Origin: Bombardia bombarda
Lineage: Eukaryota > Ascomycota > Sordariomycetes > Sordariales > Lasiosphaeriaceae
Assembly: GCA_030512295.1 (NCBI GenBank)
Contig: JAULSR010000002.1
Span: forward strand, 8,432,001 to 8,496,000
Reading direction: 5' to 3'
Length of the DNA stretch: 64,000 nucleotides
Below, piece after piece: positions 1-11,343 of the stretch. A model generated the notes under the pieces. That model ran no database searches. It saw only the letters and a program-made list of their open reading frames with translations, and had not been told where the DNA came from. Each line of letters opens with the position of its first letter. The stretch's first letter is position 1. Position numbers and translations under genes: made by a program.

Positions 1-977
1 CGAAGGGACCGGATGAAGGAGTTCTTGCTGTCGATCAGTGCCGGGTCAGTCTCCATCTGTACCGCTTGATCGAGCTGGAGGGCTCCGCCCCACGAGAGAC
101 CGTCGCGATCGACGGCCTCGAGGTACGACGGGGAGGCATCGTAGCGCTGGGTTGCGCGACGGTCCCATATCATGACGCCGGGCTGGTCTAGGGCGGAAGA
201 GGCAAAGTAGTTTGGGTCTGCGTAGTCAATGGCGAGATTGTTGCAGCATTTTGTGGCGAATTGGATGGCGGAGGCATGGCCCTGTTCTTTTAGGTTGGGA
301 AGTGAAATGAGTTAGTTGATACAGAGGACCAAGAGTAGTGATCAGATGGTGAGATAGGCAAGTGGCTTGCCCAACCGCGGTCAGTAATAATAAGTACCTC
401 TTAAGTCATGTATCCGAAGACCCTGGCCCTTGATTCCGGCCACAAGGACGTTGGGGTTGTCCTCAAAGAACTTGACGCTCGACACCGACACGCTCGGCTC
501 AAGGCGATCTGTGGGATCTGAAAAGGTCTCGAGGTCGGAGGGAAAGCCAGCGAGGGCGGAATCCATAGAAGACAGGCGGCTGACATCCCAGATATAGAGG
601 CAGTTGTCGCTTCTGACTCTGTCCAGCGCCACAGCCAGCTTTCCTGTGGTGTTGAAAGCAACAGCGTGGCAGGTGCGTGACATCTTCAGACCGAGCTCCA
701 AGTAGGCGTTGGAGTTGTCATCGATGCGCAGCAGATTGACAATACCGGTCGAAGTGCCCACGGCGACTAGGCCGGGGCTAGATGGCGACCAGTCGTAGGT
801 GGTGAGCGGAGGGAGGTCATCGTGCTTGGCGAGCTTCTTCCAGTCGAAGCGCCCTCTCTGCGCGTGTCCTGTCGGCTCATAGAGCTGCACAACCCGGTGC
901 TGCAGGTTGATGTGGAGGAACGAATCGTGTCTGGCATTCGGCGACCACTTGATCAAGCCAGGCTCGGGACGATCCAT
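1..977 (-). CDS. SEA4: SEA-complex WD40 subunit, Sea4/Mios-like (3' end outside window)
   Basis: Seen: the minus-strand ATG at 977 opens a frame with WD40-type blades near the N-terminus (KWSPNARHDSFLHINLQHR, YDWSPSSPGLVAVGTSTG, LYIWDVSRL). One intron is inferred at 287-397 (GTACTT...AAAAG, phase 1). The downstream frame reads on from EQGHASAIQF through GVMIWDRR to the window edge, so about 288 residues are visible and the rest lies outside. Known: Mios/Sea4 proteins begin with a beta-propeller and belong to the SEACAT/GATOR2 module, which acts on vacuole-associated TORC1 regulation. Inference: orthology rests on the order and wording of the first blades; the diagnostic C-terminal RING-like region is not in view. 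The ATG at 977 is preferred over an upstream in-frame one because homology begins at residue 7. It is divergent from EFG1 with 571 bp between the starts. Confidence 0.72.
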
Positions 978-1548
978 GATTTTGGTGATGCTCAATTGAA
1001 TCTTGAACAGTATAAAGGAGAGTAGAACGTTAAATGTCAGGTCAGGTAGGCAAGTATAATACATGTACTGTTAGCACACCTCAGGCACCTTAAGGTACAA
1101 GGTAAGGTGGTAACAGCCCTGCTTAGAATGGGAGACTTTTGTGATTCGAGGCCATCGGAAGAGTGTTGAATATCATCCAAAGCAGGACAGGTCGGTCTTT
1201 TTCATATTTGTCTCCGGAGATATATGTTTCGACTGGCAGTGATTTGATGTGGTGTTGATTGAGCTGCTTGCATCTTCAGTTTCCATCCCATCCCGAGGAG
1301 CCAAGCTTAAACCCCTGTAGGCATGTGTGAACTTACCAGACTCGAATTGGGTACAGTGCGGGGAGCCCCAAAGTGCACCACCCGCCCGGCAGGCAACTGA
1401 CGGCTAGGCCCAAATTTTTCTTGAGAATCGTAAAAGCGTCAAGTCCTTCAACATCTCGAATTCGTCGCAACTGCAAATTCCAGTACCTACCAACAAATAA
1501 AACCCGCAAGCTTCTGCCGATTTCTCCTCTAGGTCCTCTGCAGCAATA
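978..1548. promoter_or_regulatory. Divergent intergenic region between Sea4-like gene and EFG1
   Basis: This 571 bp stretch separates two divergent start codons and must hold both 5' leaders and promoters. No open frame here looks coding. No individual transcription factor site could be assigned. Confidence 0.5.
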
Positions 1549-2471
1549 ATGGCAGGAAAGAAAAGATCGCACGCCGAGACCGAGGCGGTCACCAACACCA
1601 AGTTCATCCACCCCGAGAGGCGCGAAACAGCAGGCAATGGCGTCGCAAACAAGCCGCCCAAGGCGAAGCGGCAAAAAGTGACGGATGGAAACATGAGCTG
1701 GGTGAAGAAGCGCGCGAGAGATATCGAGAGGCGCTTTGAGCACGACGTTGCCAAGGTTCCCGCAAACGTAAAGAAGGACCTCGAGCGAGAGCTGGCAGCC
1801 CACAAGCAGAGAATCGCCGACGACAGGAACAGGAAGCTGAGGAGCAAGATGATTGGCAAATATCACATGGTCAGATTCTTTGGTGAGTTTCGTCATGCTT
1901 CAACTTCATTGAATCATACACACCGACCAGCGTGTTAACCGTGCCTCTTGTCAAACAAACAGAGCGGAAGAAGGCCCAGAGGATGGCGAAGCAACTGCGG
2001 CAGCAATTGAATACGGCAGAGGACCCCGAAGAGGTTGCGAAACTGAATGCCGATCTTCACATTGCAGAGGTCGACAACGACTACGCCATCTACTACCCGT
2101 TCATGGAGCGCTACATCAGCGTGTATCCTCCGGCGAAGTCGGAACCGAAGAACGTGGAGAGCACTGTGGATGAGAAGCGTTCTGCTGCAAGGGCCTTGCT
2201 CAACGCCCCGAGACCCCCGATGTGGACTATGATTGAGGAGGCCAGGAAGCAAGGCAAGAGCGCGTTGGAGAAGCTGCAAAATAGAGTACCTGAGCCCGAA
2301 TCGGACGCGAAGCCGGCCGCGAAGCAAAGGAAGAAGGCCAATGCTGGTGCATCTTCTGAGGCAAAGGAGAAGGCGGCGACCACTGCCAAGGCCAAGGCCA
2401 GTAGTGGAGAGGCAAAGGCGGACGGCGACAATGACGGCGACAGCGATGGAGGGTTCTTTGAAGAGGACTGA
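1549..2471 (+). CDS. EFG1: rRNA-processing protein Efg1
   Basis: Nucleolar coiled-coil protein needed for early 18S rRNA maturation in yeast. Two exons, 1549-1882 and 1963-2471, join across an 80 bp GTGAGT...ACAG intron in phase 1 (G/AG gives Glu). The joined protein is about 280 residues. Its core, from SWVKKRARDIERR through KMIGKYHMVRFFERKKAQR to YYPFMERYISVYP, matches the Efg1 family pattern: a basic helical segment, the KYHMVRFFERKK block, then the conserved aromatic YYP/YISVYP motif. The C-terminal third is low-complexity, Lys/Ala-rich and ends in an acidic tail, as is common in nucleolar proteins. The N-terminus is Lys/Arg-rich (nuclear/nucleolar signal likely). The start at 1549 is the first ATG of the frame and gives a typical length. 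Confidence 0.9.
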
Positions 2472-3120
2472 AGATAAGACCCAATTCGCGATTCATAGTA
2501 AAAGGACCACGAGCAGCTGTCTGGCTTGCCCTACCTAGCATAGATCATGATACCCCATAACGAATTTCTGAAAGAGCTTCAACTGTTGGCCGGTGTTTCT
2601 TGCTTCATATCAGCTCATCGGGAATAAGCCACCAACTTCTGGCACTGATTAAAAATGGGCCTGGAATTGTATTCTGGCTGGGGCCTACATACGGAATACA
2701 TGCAGCCCAAGGCCCCAAGCAGCACGCATGATAGATGCTAATGAAATGTTATTTTCTGGCGAAGTTCATGCCGATACCACTTTATGAAATCAGTTCACAA
2801 TTGCTTTCGAAATCTGCCAAGAGGCTTGGTTGCGTGGAAATCGGGCTATATCAGCTACCAATTTCTCATGCAGACAACGCAGACATCCCGCCCCAAATTT
2901 CTTCACATCGTAGCCCCAGACACTAGATTTCCCTCAAACACCACTTTACCCCACAAACACCAAGCAAGAAAACTTGAAGCCCACCCCCGATATCAGCTGC
3001 TCGAAATATTCAAATTCTAGCCAATTTCGTGATGAATGAGAAGCCGGCTAGGCCTAAAAAACAGGAAAACGTCGTGGTTTTGTCAAACGCATCTCTCCCG
3101 TGGTGTCTCGATTGCCCGTC
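2472..3120. other. Intergenic: EFG1 3' end and upstream region of HTH-dsRBD gene
   Basis: Tandem arrangement of two plus-strand genes. Short plus-strand frames at 2735-3020 have no protein-like composition. Nothing else recognisable. Confidence 0.5.
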
Positions 3121-5024
3121 ATGGTGAGATACACGGACAAACAGCAAAAAGAGATGGTCGTGACTATGCTCAAAGCAGGCGAGCGTCCCAAAGCAGTTGC
3201 CGAAGCAGCGCAGATCAGCCTAGCCCAGGCATACAGATTAAAGAAGACGTTCGAGACAATGGGTACTCCTTGGGGACCGTCCAAGGCGCCCAAGAATGCC
3301 ACTGTATTGGTTCCCTGGGCGTTAGAGGCAAGTACCTACCTATGATAATGCTTTGCTTGGTATAATTCCTCGCTGACGTCATGACCACCATTATAGAAGC
3401 TTAAAGAGGAGTTCAGAGAGAAGCCCAACATGCACTTAAAAGAACTTAAACAGTTCCTAGCCCTCGAGTGCAACATCCACGTCAGCCAAGAGACCGTACG
3501 TCGGCATCTCGCCAACGACCCGGAACGTCTTTGGGTGAACAAGCGCGTAGTTCTAGTAGGTGGTCACACTGCCAGTAGCAGCAGCACCCCTACGACGGCA
3601 ACCCCTACAGCGCCCCGCCCCCACCAGTCAACAGCTCCCAACCCGCAGCAGCCACCACCCACGATGTCGCGATCGCAGCCCACCAAGAGGCAGCTAGGCG
3701 ACGTGATATCACCACAACCTCAAAACTCGCAAACCACCCCAGCACCAAAGCGCATAAGAGTCAACCGTGCACAGCCCTCCAACGCGACCTCCGAAACCAT
3801 GAACGCGCCGGCCGCCGCCGCCGCCCCCACCACCGACGCCGTCGACTACTGCGACCTAAAAGCCTGGATCGCCGAGCAAGAAGCCCAGCCGCAGCCCGCG
3901 CCGCTGACCCCAGCCGAGCGCAACGCCATCGCCGAGCTCCGGTCCTCGCTGGCAGCCCGCCGCAGGCAGCCCGAACCTCCAGAGCCTGTCGTCGACGACA
4001 ACAACTGGGTCGGTCTGCTGCACAGTAGGTCCTCACTGCAACCATCTTTTCCCTCTGCCTCCTCACTGCAATCTCATTTTGTCTACGCACCAACTACGAC
4101 AGACAACCAACATAATGCCAATCACGCCTCGCAGGATATCGAGATGCCCACCAGCTACAGGGTGTCGAGGTCTCGTTTGAGGACAGCAGCAACAGCAGCC
4201 GCCCCGGCCAGAGCTGGCTATGCCAGTGCACGCTCAAGGGCGGCGTAGCGGCTGGTTTTGACGGCGGCCTCTTGACGTTTCCGCGCCCAGGCGCCGGATA
4301 TGTGGATATCGGCGGTGACGGTGGCGACACGCAGGCGCCGCCGGCTTTTGCCCGCAAGAAGGACGCTAAGCAGTACGCGGCCAAGTGCTGCGTCGAGTGG
4401 CTTATGGCGAACATGCACATGCCTTCCGATGGTGAGGCTGTGGTCTTCAGCAAGGGGAAGCCGAAGCCGCCGGTGCCTGGCAAGGCTTCGGCGACGCTGC
4501 CGAGCAAACCGTCAGCAGCACTTGGAAATGGCAGCAGTAGTACCAACAGCTCCTCCTCGCTACCCAACAAGCCGCCCAGCCAGACTTCAGACAACAAGCC
4601 CGCCGAAAGCAACGCCAGCAACACACCCGCCACCAGCAGGATATCCACACCACAAATAAAAAAAGAAAACATCAACCCAGCGACGACCACTACAACCCCC
4701 ACCATCGACGTCCACGACGACGACATACCCGCCACGAAGCGCGTGAACGAGATGTGCAGCCGTCTCGGCATCGTGCCCCCGCAGTACCAGCTGACGGTCT
4801 CGAGCGGCGACGACGAGTCAGCCGGCGGCTTCTTCAGCGGCTACCCGACGTTTGGCGTCGACAGCGTGCAGATGCCCGACGGGCTCGGCCGCGTCACGAA
4901 TTGCTACAGCAGGAAGATGACACGCGAGAAGATAGCCGAGGAGGTGCTGGTCTATTTGCTGACGGTCGAGGCGGAGAGGGCGGCGGCGGCGGAGGAGTTG
5001 TTGGAGGAGTTGTTGGGGGAGTGA
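3121..5024 (+). CDS. Mariner-type helix-turn-helix protein with two dsRNA-binding-like domains
   Basis: Seen: three exons, 3121-3327, 3397-4024 and 4135-5024, give 574 residues. Intron 1 (69 bp) uses a GC donor (GAG/GCAAGT) with a TAG acceptor; the nearby GT donor would give an in-frame stop. Intron 2 is 110 bp, phase 1. Residues 1-50 (RYTDKQQKEMVVTMLKAGER ... AQAYRLKKTF) and about 70-108 (KEEFREKPNMHLKELKQFL ... VSQETVRRHL) resemble the two helix-turn-helix units of Tc1/mariner transposases. Residues 110-260 are Pro/Ser/Thr-rich. About 272-375 resemble a dsRBD, ending FARKKDAKQYAAKCCVEWLM; about 480-560 resemble a second (RVNEMCSRLGIVPPQYQL ... SRKMTREKIAEEVLVYLL). No transposase DDE/D catalytic domain or terminal inverted repeats were seen. 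Inference: a domesticated HTH joined to dsRNA-binding modules, possibly nuclear. Function unknown. Confidence 0.75.
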
Positions 5025-5708
5025 GCGGGGGAGTGAATAAGTGAGTGGGTGTGTGAATGAGTGAGGTTGTGATTTTCGCCTTGAAGCGTGTGGTATTTTT
5101 CTAATTTTCGATTCTCGTATGTTCTGGCGGTCGAAGTTTAGCGGGAAATGAGGGTTTAGACAGATATGGATGGAAGATCAATCTGGAACTTGGGAGTTTC
5201 TGTGATGGCCGTGGATGGCTTGGCGGCCGAGGCATAGCATTATATCAGGAAGGACGGCAAGGCGTTTTGGCAAGTCTGATTTATGTGATATACCTGTTCA
5301 GACTAAGACGAGGATAGCAATATTTGTCCAGATACTGGATGCGACGACGGAGGAGCCAAGCTCTTGCTGAAAAGAGCACATGAGTGGACGTTCCTTCACA
5401 AGAAGCCTACCTCCCTAGTGTTGTTAGGGAGCTAGAAATTTGGGGAAAGATAATAAAACACAGAAACAATCCCCAGCAACAATGGTGCCCCATGCGCAAA
5501 ACAACGTGGAAACGAAACTGGCTGCCTAGTTATAGACACAGCTAAGTGGTATTAACTAAAATGGGTAGGTAGGTGAGGTTAGGTATGCGGATAATTGTTA
5601 AAACTACATCGAGAACCGGTCATATTCCGGCTTCGTTGATAAACAACAGAAAGAAAAAGATTTAAAAGGGGTATTATGTGTTTATCCCATCATGATCATT
5701 CATCTTGT
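5025..5708. other. Convergent 3' region between HTH-dsRBD gene and DPM2
   Basis: Both neighbours end here, so it should hold two 3' UTRs and terminators. AT-richer than its surroundings around 5440-5670. It includes a TAGGTAGGTGAGGTTAGGTA stretch near 5566-5586. No gene seen. Confidence 0.5.
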
Positions 5709-6120
5709 TCATGCCTTCTTCTTGTTGGTCTGCAGCGCCTTGGCCTTGGCAGCCTTCTTCCTGTTGCTGCGGATCATAACGACGCTGAGGAAGGAGCCGA
5801 CGACAGCGCAGCCGAGGAGGACGAGTATGACGGGGATGCGGATCGCCCAGACGCGGGGAGGGAAGAAGTTTTGAAGGGGGTGGTCTGAGTCGACGAAGGG
5901 CTATATGGTTTTGGTCAGTCAGTTTTCTATTATTTCTTCCTTTAGTGGAAGAATAATCATTCATACGCACCATCAAGATGGTCCAGATGGTGTAGTAGAG
6001 GAAGACGACGGAGGCGGCCACGAGCATGGCGAGGCCCACGAGTTTGTCGAGCTGTAGATGGCATCGTTAGCTATTGAGTGCGAGTTTGATTTGGGAGAGA
6101 AGTAATTGGTTGCATACCAT
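5709..6120 (-). CDS. DPM2: Dolichol phosphate-mannose synthase regulatory subunit DPM2
   Basis: Small ER membrane protein that stabilises the DPM1 catalytic subunit, which makes dolichol-P-mannose for N-glycans, GPI anchors and O-mannosylation. Seen: exons 6118-6120, 5971-6051 and 5709-5900 on the minus strand, with introns of 66 bp (GTATGC...ACAG) and 70 bp (GTGCGT...ATAG), both phase 0. The first exon is the ATG alone. The 91-residue product reads MLDKLVGLAMLVAASVVFLY, then a first membrane helix ending TIWTILM, the luminal-loop motif PFVDSDHPLQNFFPPR, a second helix AIRIPVILVLLGCAVVGSFL and a Lys-rich cytosolic tail. Two helices with the DxxHxxQxxFPPR loop are characteristic of DPM2, and the length fits (human about 84). 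Divergent from CWC22. Confidence 0.92.
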
Positions 6121-6695
6121 GATCGATCGAGGACGGTGGTGTGTTTGCTTTTTGAAAAGGGTTAGAGCCGTTCAATATCGTCTCTTTTATTGTCTGGTTT
6201 TGTTCGTTGGAGATGGAGGACCTTGAAGGTTGTCGTCGCTGCTTGCCTGCCCAGGGGGGTGGGAGGGAGCTGCACTAAGCGCGACGCACGTACTCGGTAC
6301 ACCTGGCCAGAAAAGGCTCCAGCGTCGCGCGAACCGAAGGAGGAGGTTCGTTTCGTTGCGCCACGGGCGTTGGGCCCACATAAAAAGTACAAGACCCAGT
6401 TAGCGAGCTAGCCTCAAATGATCCGTGCGGTGCATGAGTTGTGGGGCAGATGGGGCGCTGAGGCAGTGAGCGACCCACCTAATTTTTGCTTCGACTGGAT
6501 GCTCCACCAACCTCGCCAAAAGGATTCTGGCTTGCGAACGGCGTCAGCCACTCTTCCCCTGCCAAAGGCTGCATCACTTGTTCACACCCTGCAGGCTTTT
6601 TCATTTGTGACGCGACCGAAAGTCTCCATCAACAGACATTGTCACATAAAAGGGAGGAAGAAGGTCGATAGAAATTCACAAAGACGACGGCCCGG
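6121..6695. promoter_or_regulatory. Divergent intergenic region DPM2/CWC22
   Basis: 575 bp between two divergent start codons, holding both leaders. Overlapping short frames on both strands (6162-6478) lack protein-like character. No specific motif assigned. Confidence 0.5.
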
Positions 6696-9600
6696 ATGGC
6701 GTCTGCAGACACCATGTCTCCCACTCGGACCTCGGTGTCGCCGCCCCGTCGCGACCTCGACGACCGGTCCCCCGCCCCGCGAACTCGAACACCCTCACCA
6801 CACAATGGCGATGACGACCGTGATCCTTCGCCATCTCCCCGCCGCAGTCCCCCGCCGCAGTCCCCCGCTCGCGAACGGGAGCTGGAGCGCGAACGCGAAC
6901 GCCCTCCGCCCAGACGACAATCACCCCCAGCACGCCGCGATGGCGGGGACAAGTACCGACCAGCAAGACGAGAGCGCTCACCGCCTCCAGCGCCCCCAAT
7001 CAAGAACGAGGAGCAGAAGCTTGATGCTGCCAGAGCTGAGTATCAAAAGCTTTTGAATCTGCGCAGCCAGGGCGTCTACCTACCGCCTCAGAAGCTGCGC
7101 GCCCTGCAGGCAGCCATCACCGACAAAGCCAGCAAGGAATACCAGCGAATGGCCTGGGAGGCCCTGAAGAAGTCCATCAATGGTCTGGTCAATAAGGTCA
7201 ACACTGCAAATATCAAGTTTGTCGTGCCAGAGCTCTTTGGCGAGAACCTTATCCGGGGTCGCGGCCTGTTCTGCCAAAGTCTCCTGAAGGCCCAGCATGC
7301 CAGTTTGCCCTTCACCCCCATATACGCATGTCTCGCCGCTATTTGCAATACCAAGCTGCCGCAAGTGGGCGAGCTTCTTGTCAAGCGCCTCGTTCTTCGC
7401 TTTCGCAAAGCCTTCAAGAGGAACGACAAGGCTGTCTGTCTTTCCTCCACTATGTTCATCGCCCACCTGGTCAACAACCAGGTCGTGCACGAGATGATCG
7501 CAGCCCAGATCCTCCTCCTCCTGCTGGCGAAGCCGACGGACGACAGTGTCGAGATTGCTGTCGCACTTATGCGCGAAGTCGGCCTGTTCCTGGAGCAGAT
7601 GTCACCCGCCATCGCCCATGCCGTCTTTGACCAGTTCCGGAACATCCTCCACGAGGCCGACATTGATCGTCGCACTCAGTACATGATCGAAGTCCTGTTC
7701 CAGGTCCGCAAGGACAAGTACAAGGATAACCCGGTCGTCAAGGAAGAGCTTGACTTGGTTGAGGAAGAGGACCAGATCACACATCGCGTTGGCATCGACG
7801 ACGAAATCGAAGCCCAGGACTCGCTGAACATTTTCAAGATGGATCCCGACTGGGAGGCCAACGAGGCGGAATACAAGAAACTAAAGGCAGAGATCTTAGG
7901 AGAGGACAGTGGTGACGAAGAGGACGGCTCAGACGAGTCGGACAGCGATTCCGAGGAGGAGGACAAGGAGGAGAGAGCCTTGGAGATCAAGGACCAGAGC
8001 AACGCAGACCTCATCAACCTCAGGCGAACCATATACCTCAGCATACAGTCGAGTGCTGATCCCGAGGAAGCAGCCCACAAGCTCATGCGCCTAAACCTCC
8101 CTGCCGGTCAGGAGCCAGAGCTGGTGAGCATGATCATCGAGTCTTGTGCGCAGGAGAAGGTATATTTGAAGTTTATGGGACTCTTGGGAGAGCGGTTTGC
8201 CCGGTTGAACCGGATGTGGACCGAGCTTTTTGAAGAGTCATTCGGTATGTTGCATCTTTCTTTAAAAATGCATTATTTGGTGATGAACTGAATACCTGAT
8301 TGTTTTACAAAAATGGACTTTGAGCTTGCAGGATGGGGGCCTTTCTACTGGTCAATAGACAAGCGAGAATCTTTTAAGCTCAACGTCCATTTCTCTAAAT
8401 CTTCGGCCCCTGAAGCACCATTAACACACTCCCATATTGAAACGAAAACATTTACTGATCAATTCGATAGTCAAGTATTATTCCACCATACACAGATACG
8501 AAACCAACAAGATCAGGAATATTGGAAGATTTTTTGGTCATCTGTTCGCTTCAGATTCAATAGGGTGGCATGCCCTCTCAGTCATCCATCTAAACGAGGA
8601 GGAGACGACGTCAGCCAGTCGTATTTTCATCAAGATCCTTTTCGAAGACCTCCAGGAGAACATGGGCGTTGCAAAACTCAAGTCTCGAGTTTCTGACCCT
8701 ATGCTGCAACCAAGCCTGCAAGGGCTCTTCCCACACGATGAGCCACGCAACATTCGCTTCTCCATCAACTACTTCACTTCCATCAAGCTGGGTTATCTTA
8801 CCGAGGAGATGCGAGAATTTCTGCAAAACATGCCGAAACCAGCCTTGCCCGCCCCAGCCGCAGCAGACTCCGATTCTGACTCGGTATCAAGCTACTCCTC
8901 ATATACTAGCTCTTCGTACTCGTCGCGCTCGCGCTCGCGATCTATCTCGCCTCGCAGGGGAGTCGCAGACCGCGGGCGCTCTGTGTCGCGCACTCCGCCG
9001 CGCCGGATCAGGCAAAAATCCTACAGCCGCAGCCGAGGGCGCAGCTATTCGCGCTCCGTCTCATCAGGCCGCTCCGTCTCACGCTCCCGCTCCCCTTCCC
9101 CACGCCGTGCCCCACGGGCGTATTCACGATCAGTCAGCCCCCGCCGCGCTCGCGCAAGTCGAGACCGGAGCTACTCACGCACGCCATCGCGCTCCCGTTC
9201 CCGCTCCCGCTCCCTCTCGCCACTTCCTGTCCGTAACGGCCGCGTCCGCAGCCGGACGGGCTCTCGCTCGCCGCTCCCAGCTCGGACCAGGGCGCTCTCG
9301 CCTGTTGGCGGCGCTCCCAAGCGCCGAAGAGATGCATCATACTCGGCTAGCCCATCTCCACCCCCACGGCAGCGCCGCCGGAATAGCTCTTCTGTCAGCG
9401 CAGCGCCGCGCAGGCCGGCCCGCTATGACAGCCGCTCGGCTTCCCCAGTCTCGCGTCAGTACTCCAGGTCGCCGTCGGGGTCGCGGTCACCACCGCCAGC
9501 GCGCGGGAACCGGTACCGCCAGCGTGACAGCCTATCACCTCTGCCGCCGGCGCCAGTAGCGGCAGCAGCACCGAGGGAAAGGGATGTCCCGCGAAACAGG

Positions 9601-9807
9601 GGGCCAAGAGGTCGGACACTGTCGAGATCGCCAAGCCCGCCGCCGTCCAGGAAAGGACGAGTGCAGGGTAGGCCAGTAACAGGCCGTAAACCAAGCTTGT
9701 CACGAAGCCCGAGCCTTGCGGGGCATAAGCGGAGGAGATCGTATAGCAGCTCTAGATCGCGGTCGCCGCCGGTGCCTGCAGCGAAGAGGGGCAGGGTGGC
9801 CAGCTGA
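6696..9807 (+). CDS. CWC22: Pre-mRNA-splicing factor Cwc22 (MIF4G/MA3, RS-rich tail)
   Basis: Spliceosome component that in animals escorts eIF4A3 during exon junction complex loading and is needed for the first splicing step. Exons 6696-8244 and 8471-9807 join in phase 1 across a 226 bp intron (GTATGT...ATAG), giving 961 residues. Residues 1-105 are basic with SR/PPR repeats. A MIF4G domain spans about 110-335 (YQRMAWEALKKSINGLVNKV, NIKFVVPELFGENLIRGRGL). An acidic linker follows. An MA3 domain spans about 440-560 (NLRRTIYLSIQSSADPEEAA, WTELFEESFVKYYSTIHRYE), and the intron falls inside it at ESF/V. From about residue 660 the tail is extremely RS-rich, as in nuclear speckle proteins; RS tails are found in filamentous-fungal and metazoan Cwc22 but not in the short budding-yeast form. 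Confidence 0.93.
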
Positions 9808-11343
9808 GAATGGGATTGCGAGAGCGAGGACGGGGATATAGTACGATAGTGTGTTGAATGGCATGGTTTTTGTTCTTCTGGCCGGGTTGTTCTATACTGA
9901 GCAGGCCAATAAGTAGGATGGGATATGAGGAGAGCAAGGGGACGCTGGAAGCAGAAGCAGAAGGAAAAAAAGCGCAGCGCACGGCACCAGATCAGTTGAA
10001 TGGGGCAGACAGGCTCCGGTTGGGTTATTGGTAAAATTGTAATTACTTGTTTCTATCCAACGTTCCTCCCGTCTATCTCTACATTCTCGCCAGTTAAAAC
10101 CTGCACCATATACACAACAACGCGTGCAAATACGGCTTATCCTTTGCGGTGCATTAATTACATTGGGCTGGATTTGGGCGTGGGTGACAGACTGACAGGT
10201 GGGAGAGGGCCCGAGATTTCTGTTCGTGAAAAGGTGTTGGAGAGACGGGACTGTCTCCCACTCCGTCCTCTTTTTTTCCTTTTTGCTCGGCATACCTAAT
10301 CATTCCCTCTCTTCGTTTAAATGCCACTACTCCTCATAAAGAGAGTAAAGAAGAGTGACGGAAACCATTATACCACCAGTCTACGACTACAAAAGCACTC
10401 CCATTGCACGGCGGACTCCTTATAGGTGGGTCTAAAGTTGCAGCCAATTAAGCACTGCTTTTGCCCTTCGTGCGACATACAGCCTTTCAGTTGCTGTGCA
10501 ACTTGGTCAGGTTTGCGGAAGTTGCAATTGGGCTTTCACTGGTTTTTAAAACGGTCATCAATAGAAGGCGGCTGAAAAAAAAAAATACCAGTGAGAGTTT
10601 GTGCTAGCATGTATGTGGTCAGGTTTTATTCAGCGAACCTGGGGAAGGTGCGGCTTGTTCGTTTGTATTGACTCACCGACCGCTCTTTCCTACCTCTCCT
10701 TTTTCGACTGTTTGTTTGCTTCTGGGATTGGCACCAAACAGCCCGCCCAAAGTTAGCCAAACTCTTCATTCGATCTTTTTTTTCTGCATTCCAAACTTAT
10801 TTTGCTAGTCCTTATGCTTTGCTGACCTTTTTTTTTTTTTTTGACACGCGGATCAGAGCTGCACTTCGACTTTTTAAGGTCAATATTCAGGGCCAAGAAT
10901 ACTTCTGACTTCGACTTTCAGTCAAGCTGAATCTGCCTAGCTAGCTGCCTGCCTGGCATATTCCAAATTTAGCCGTCGACGAACATTATAATCAACAGTC
11001 TTAACTTACGTTGATTTTCTTCCAGTAAGTAAAACTTCACTTTCAATAAATGCCAGTCAAAACCGAGCGGTTAAGTTGTGCTTTCCGTCTGCTCGTTCAA
11101 GACCGCCCTCCATTTTGGTAGGTCGCTCCTGCCTGCTGCCTCACCTCTTCTTCCTCCCGTCCTCACCCCTTGCAACTTCTTCCTCTCTTTTACTTGACCC
11201 TGTGTCTAGTTTATTTTCTTGAAAAATACGCACTGCACTTCCAGATCAAGACATTTGAAAGCATCTTCACATCGTACGCATTTGGAAGCAACACGGGACT
11301 AATGATCGTGTTAGAAGCTAACACAGCTGTGTTGTCAGTCAGC
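9808..11343. other. Intergenic: CWC22 3' end and upstream region/leader of Gfd2-like gene
   Basis: 1.5 kb without a credible gene. It contains T-runs (15 T at 10828-10842) and a pyrimidine-rich stretch at about 11125-11220, typical of fungal transcription start regions. In-frame upstream ATGs occur at 11170 and 11302. Confidence 0.45.
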
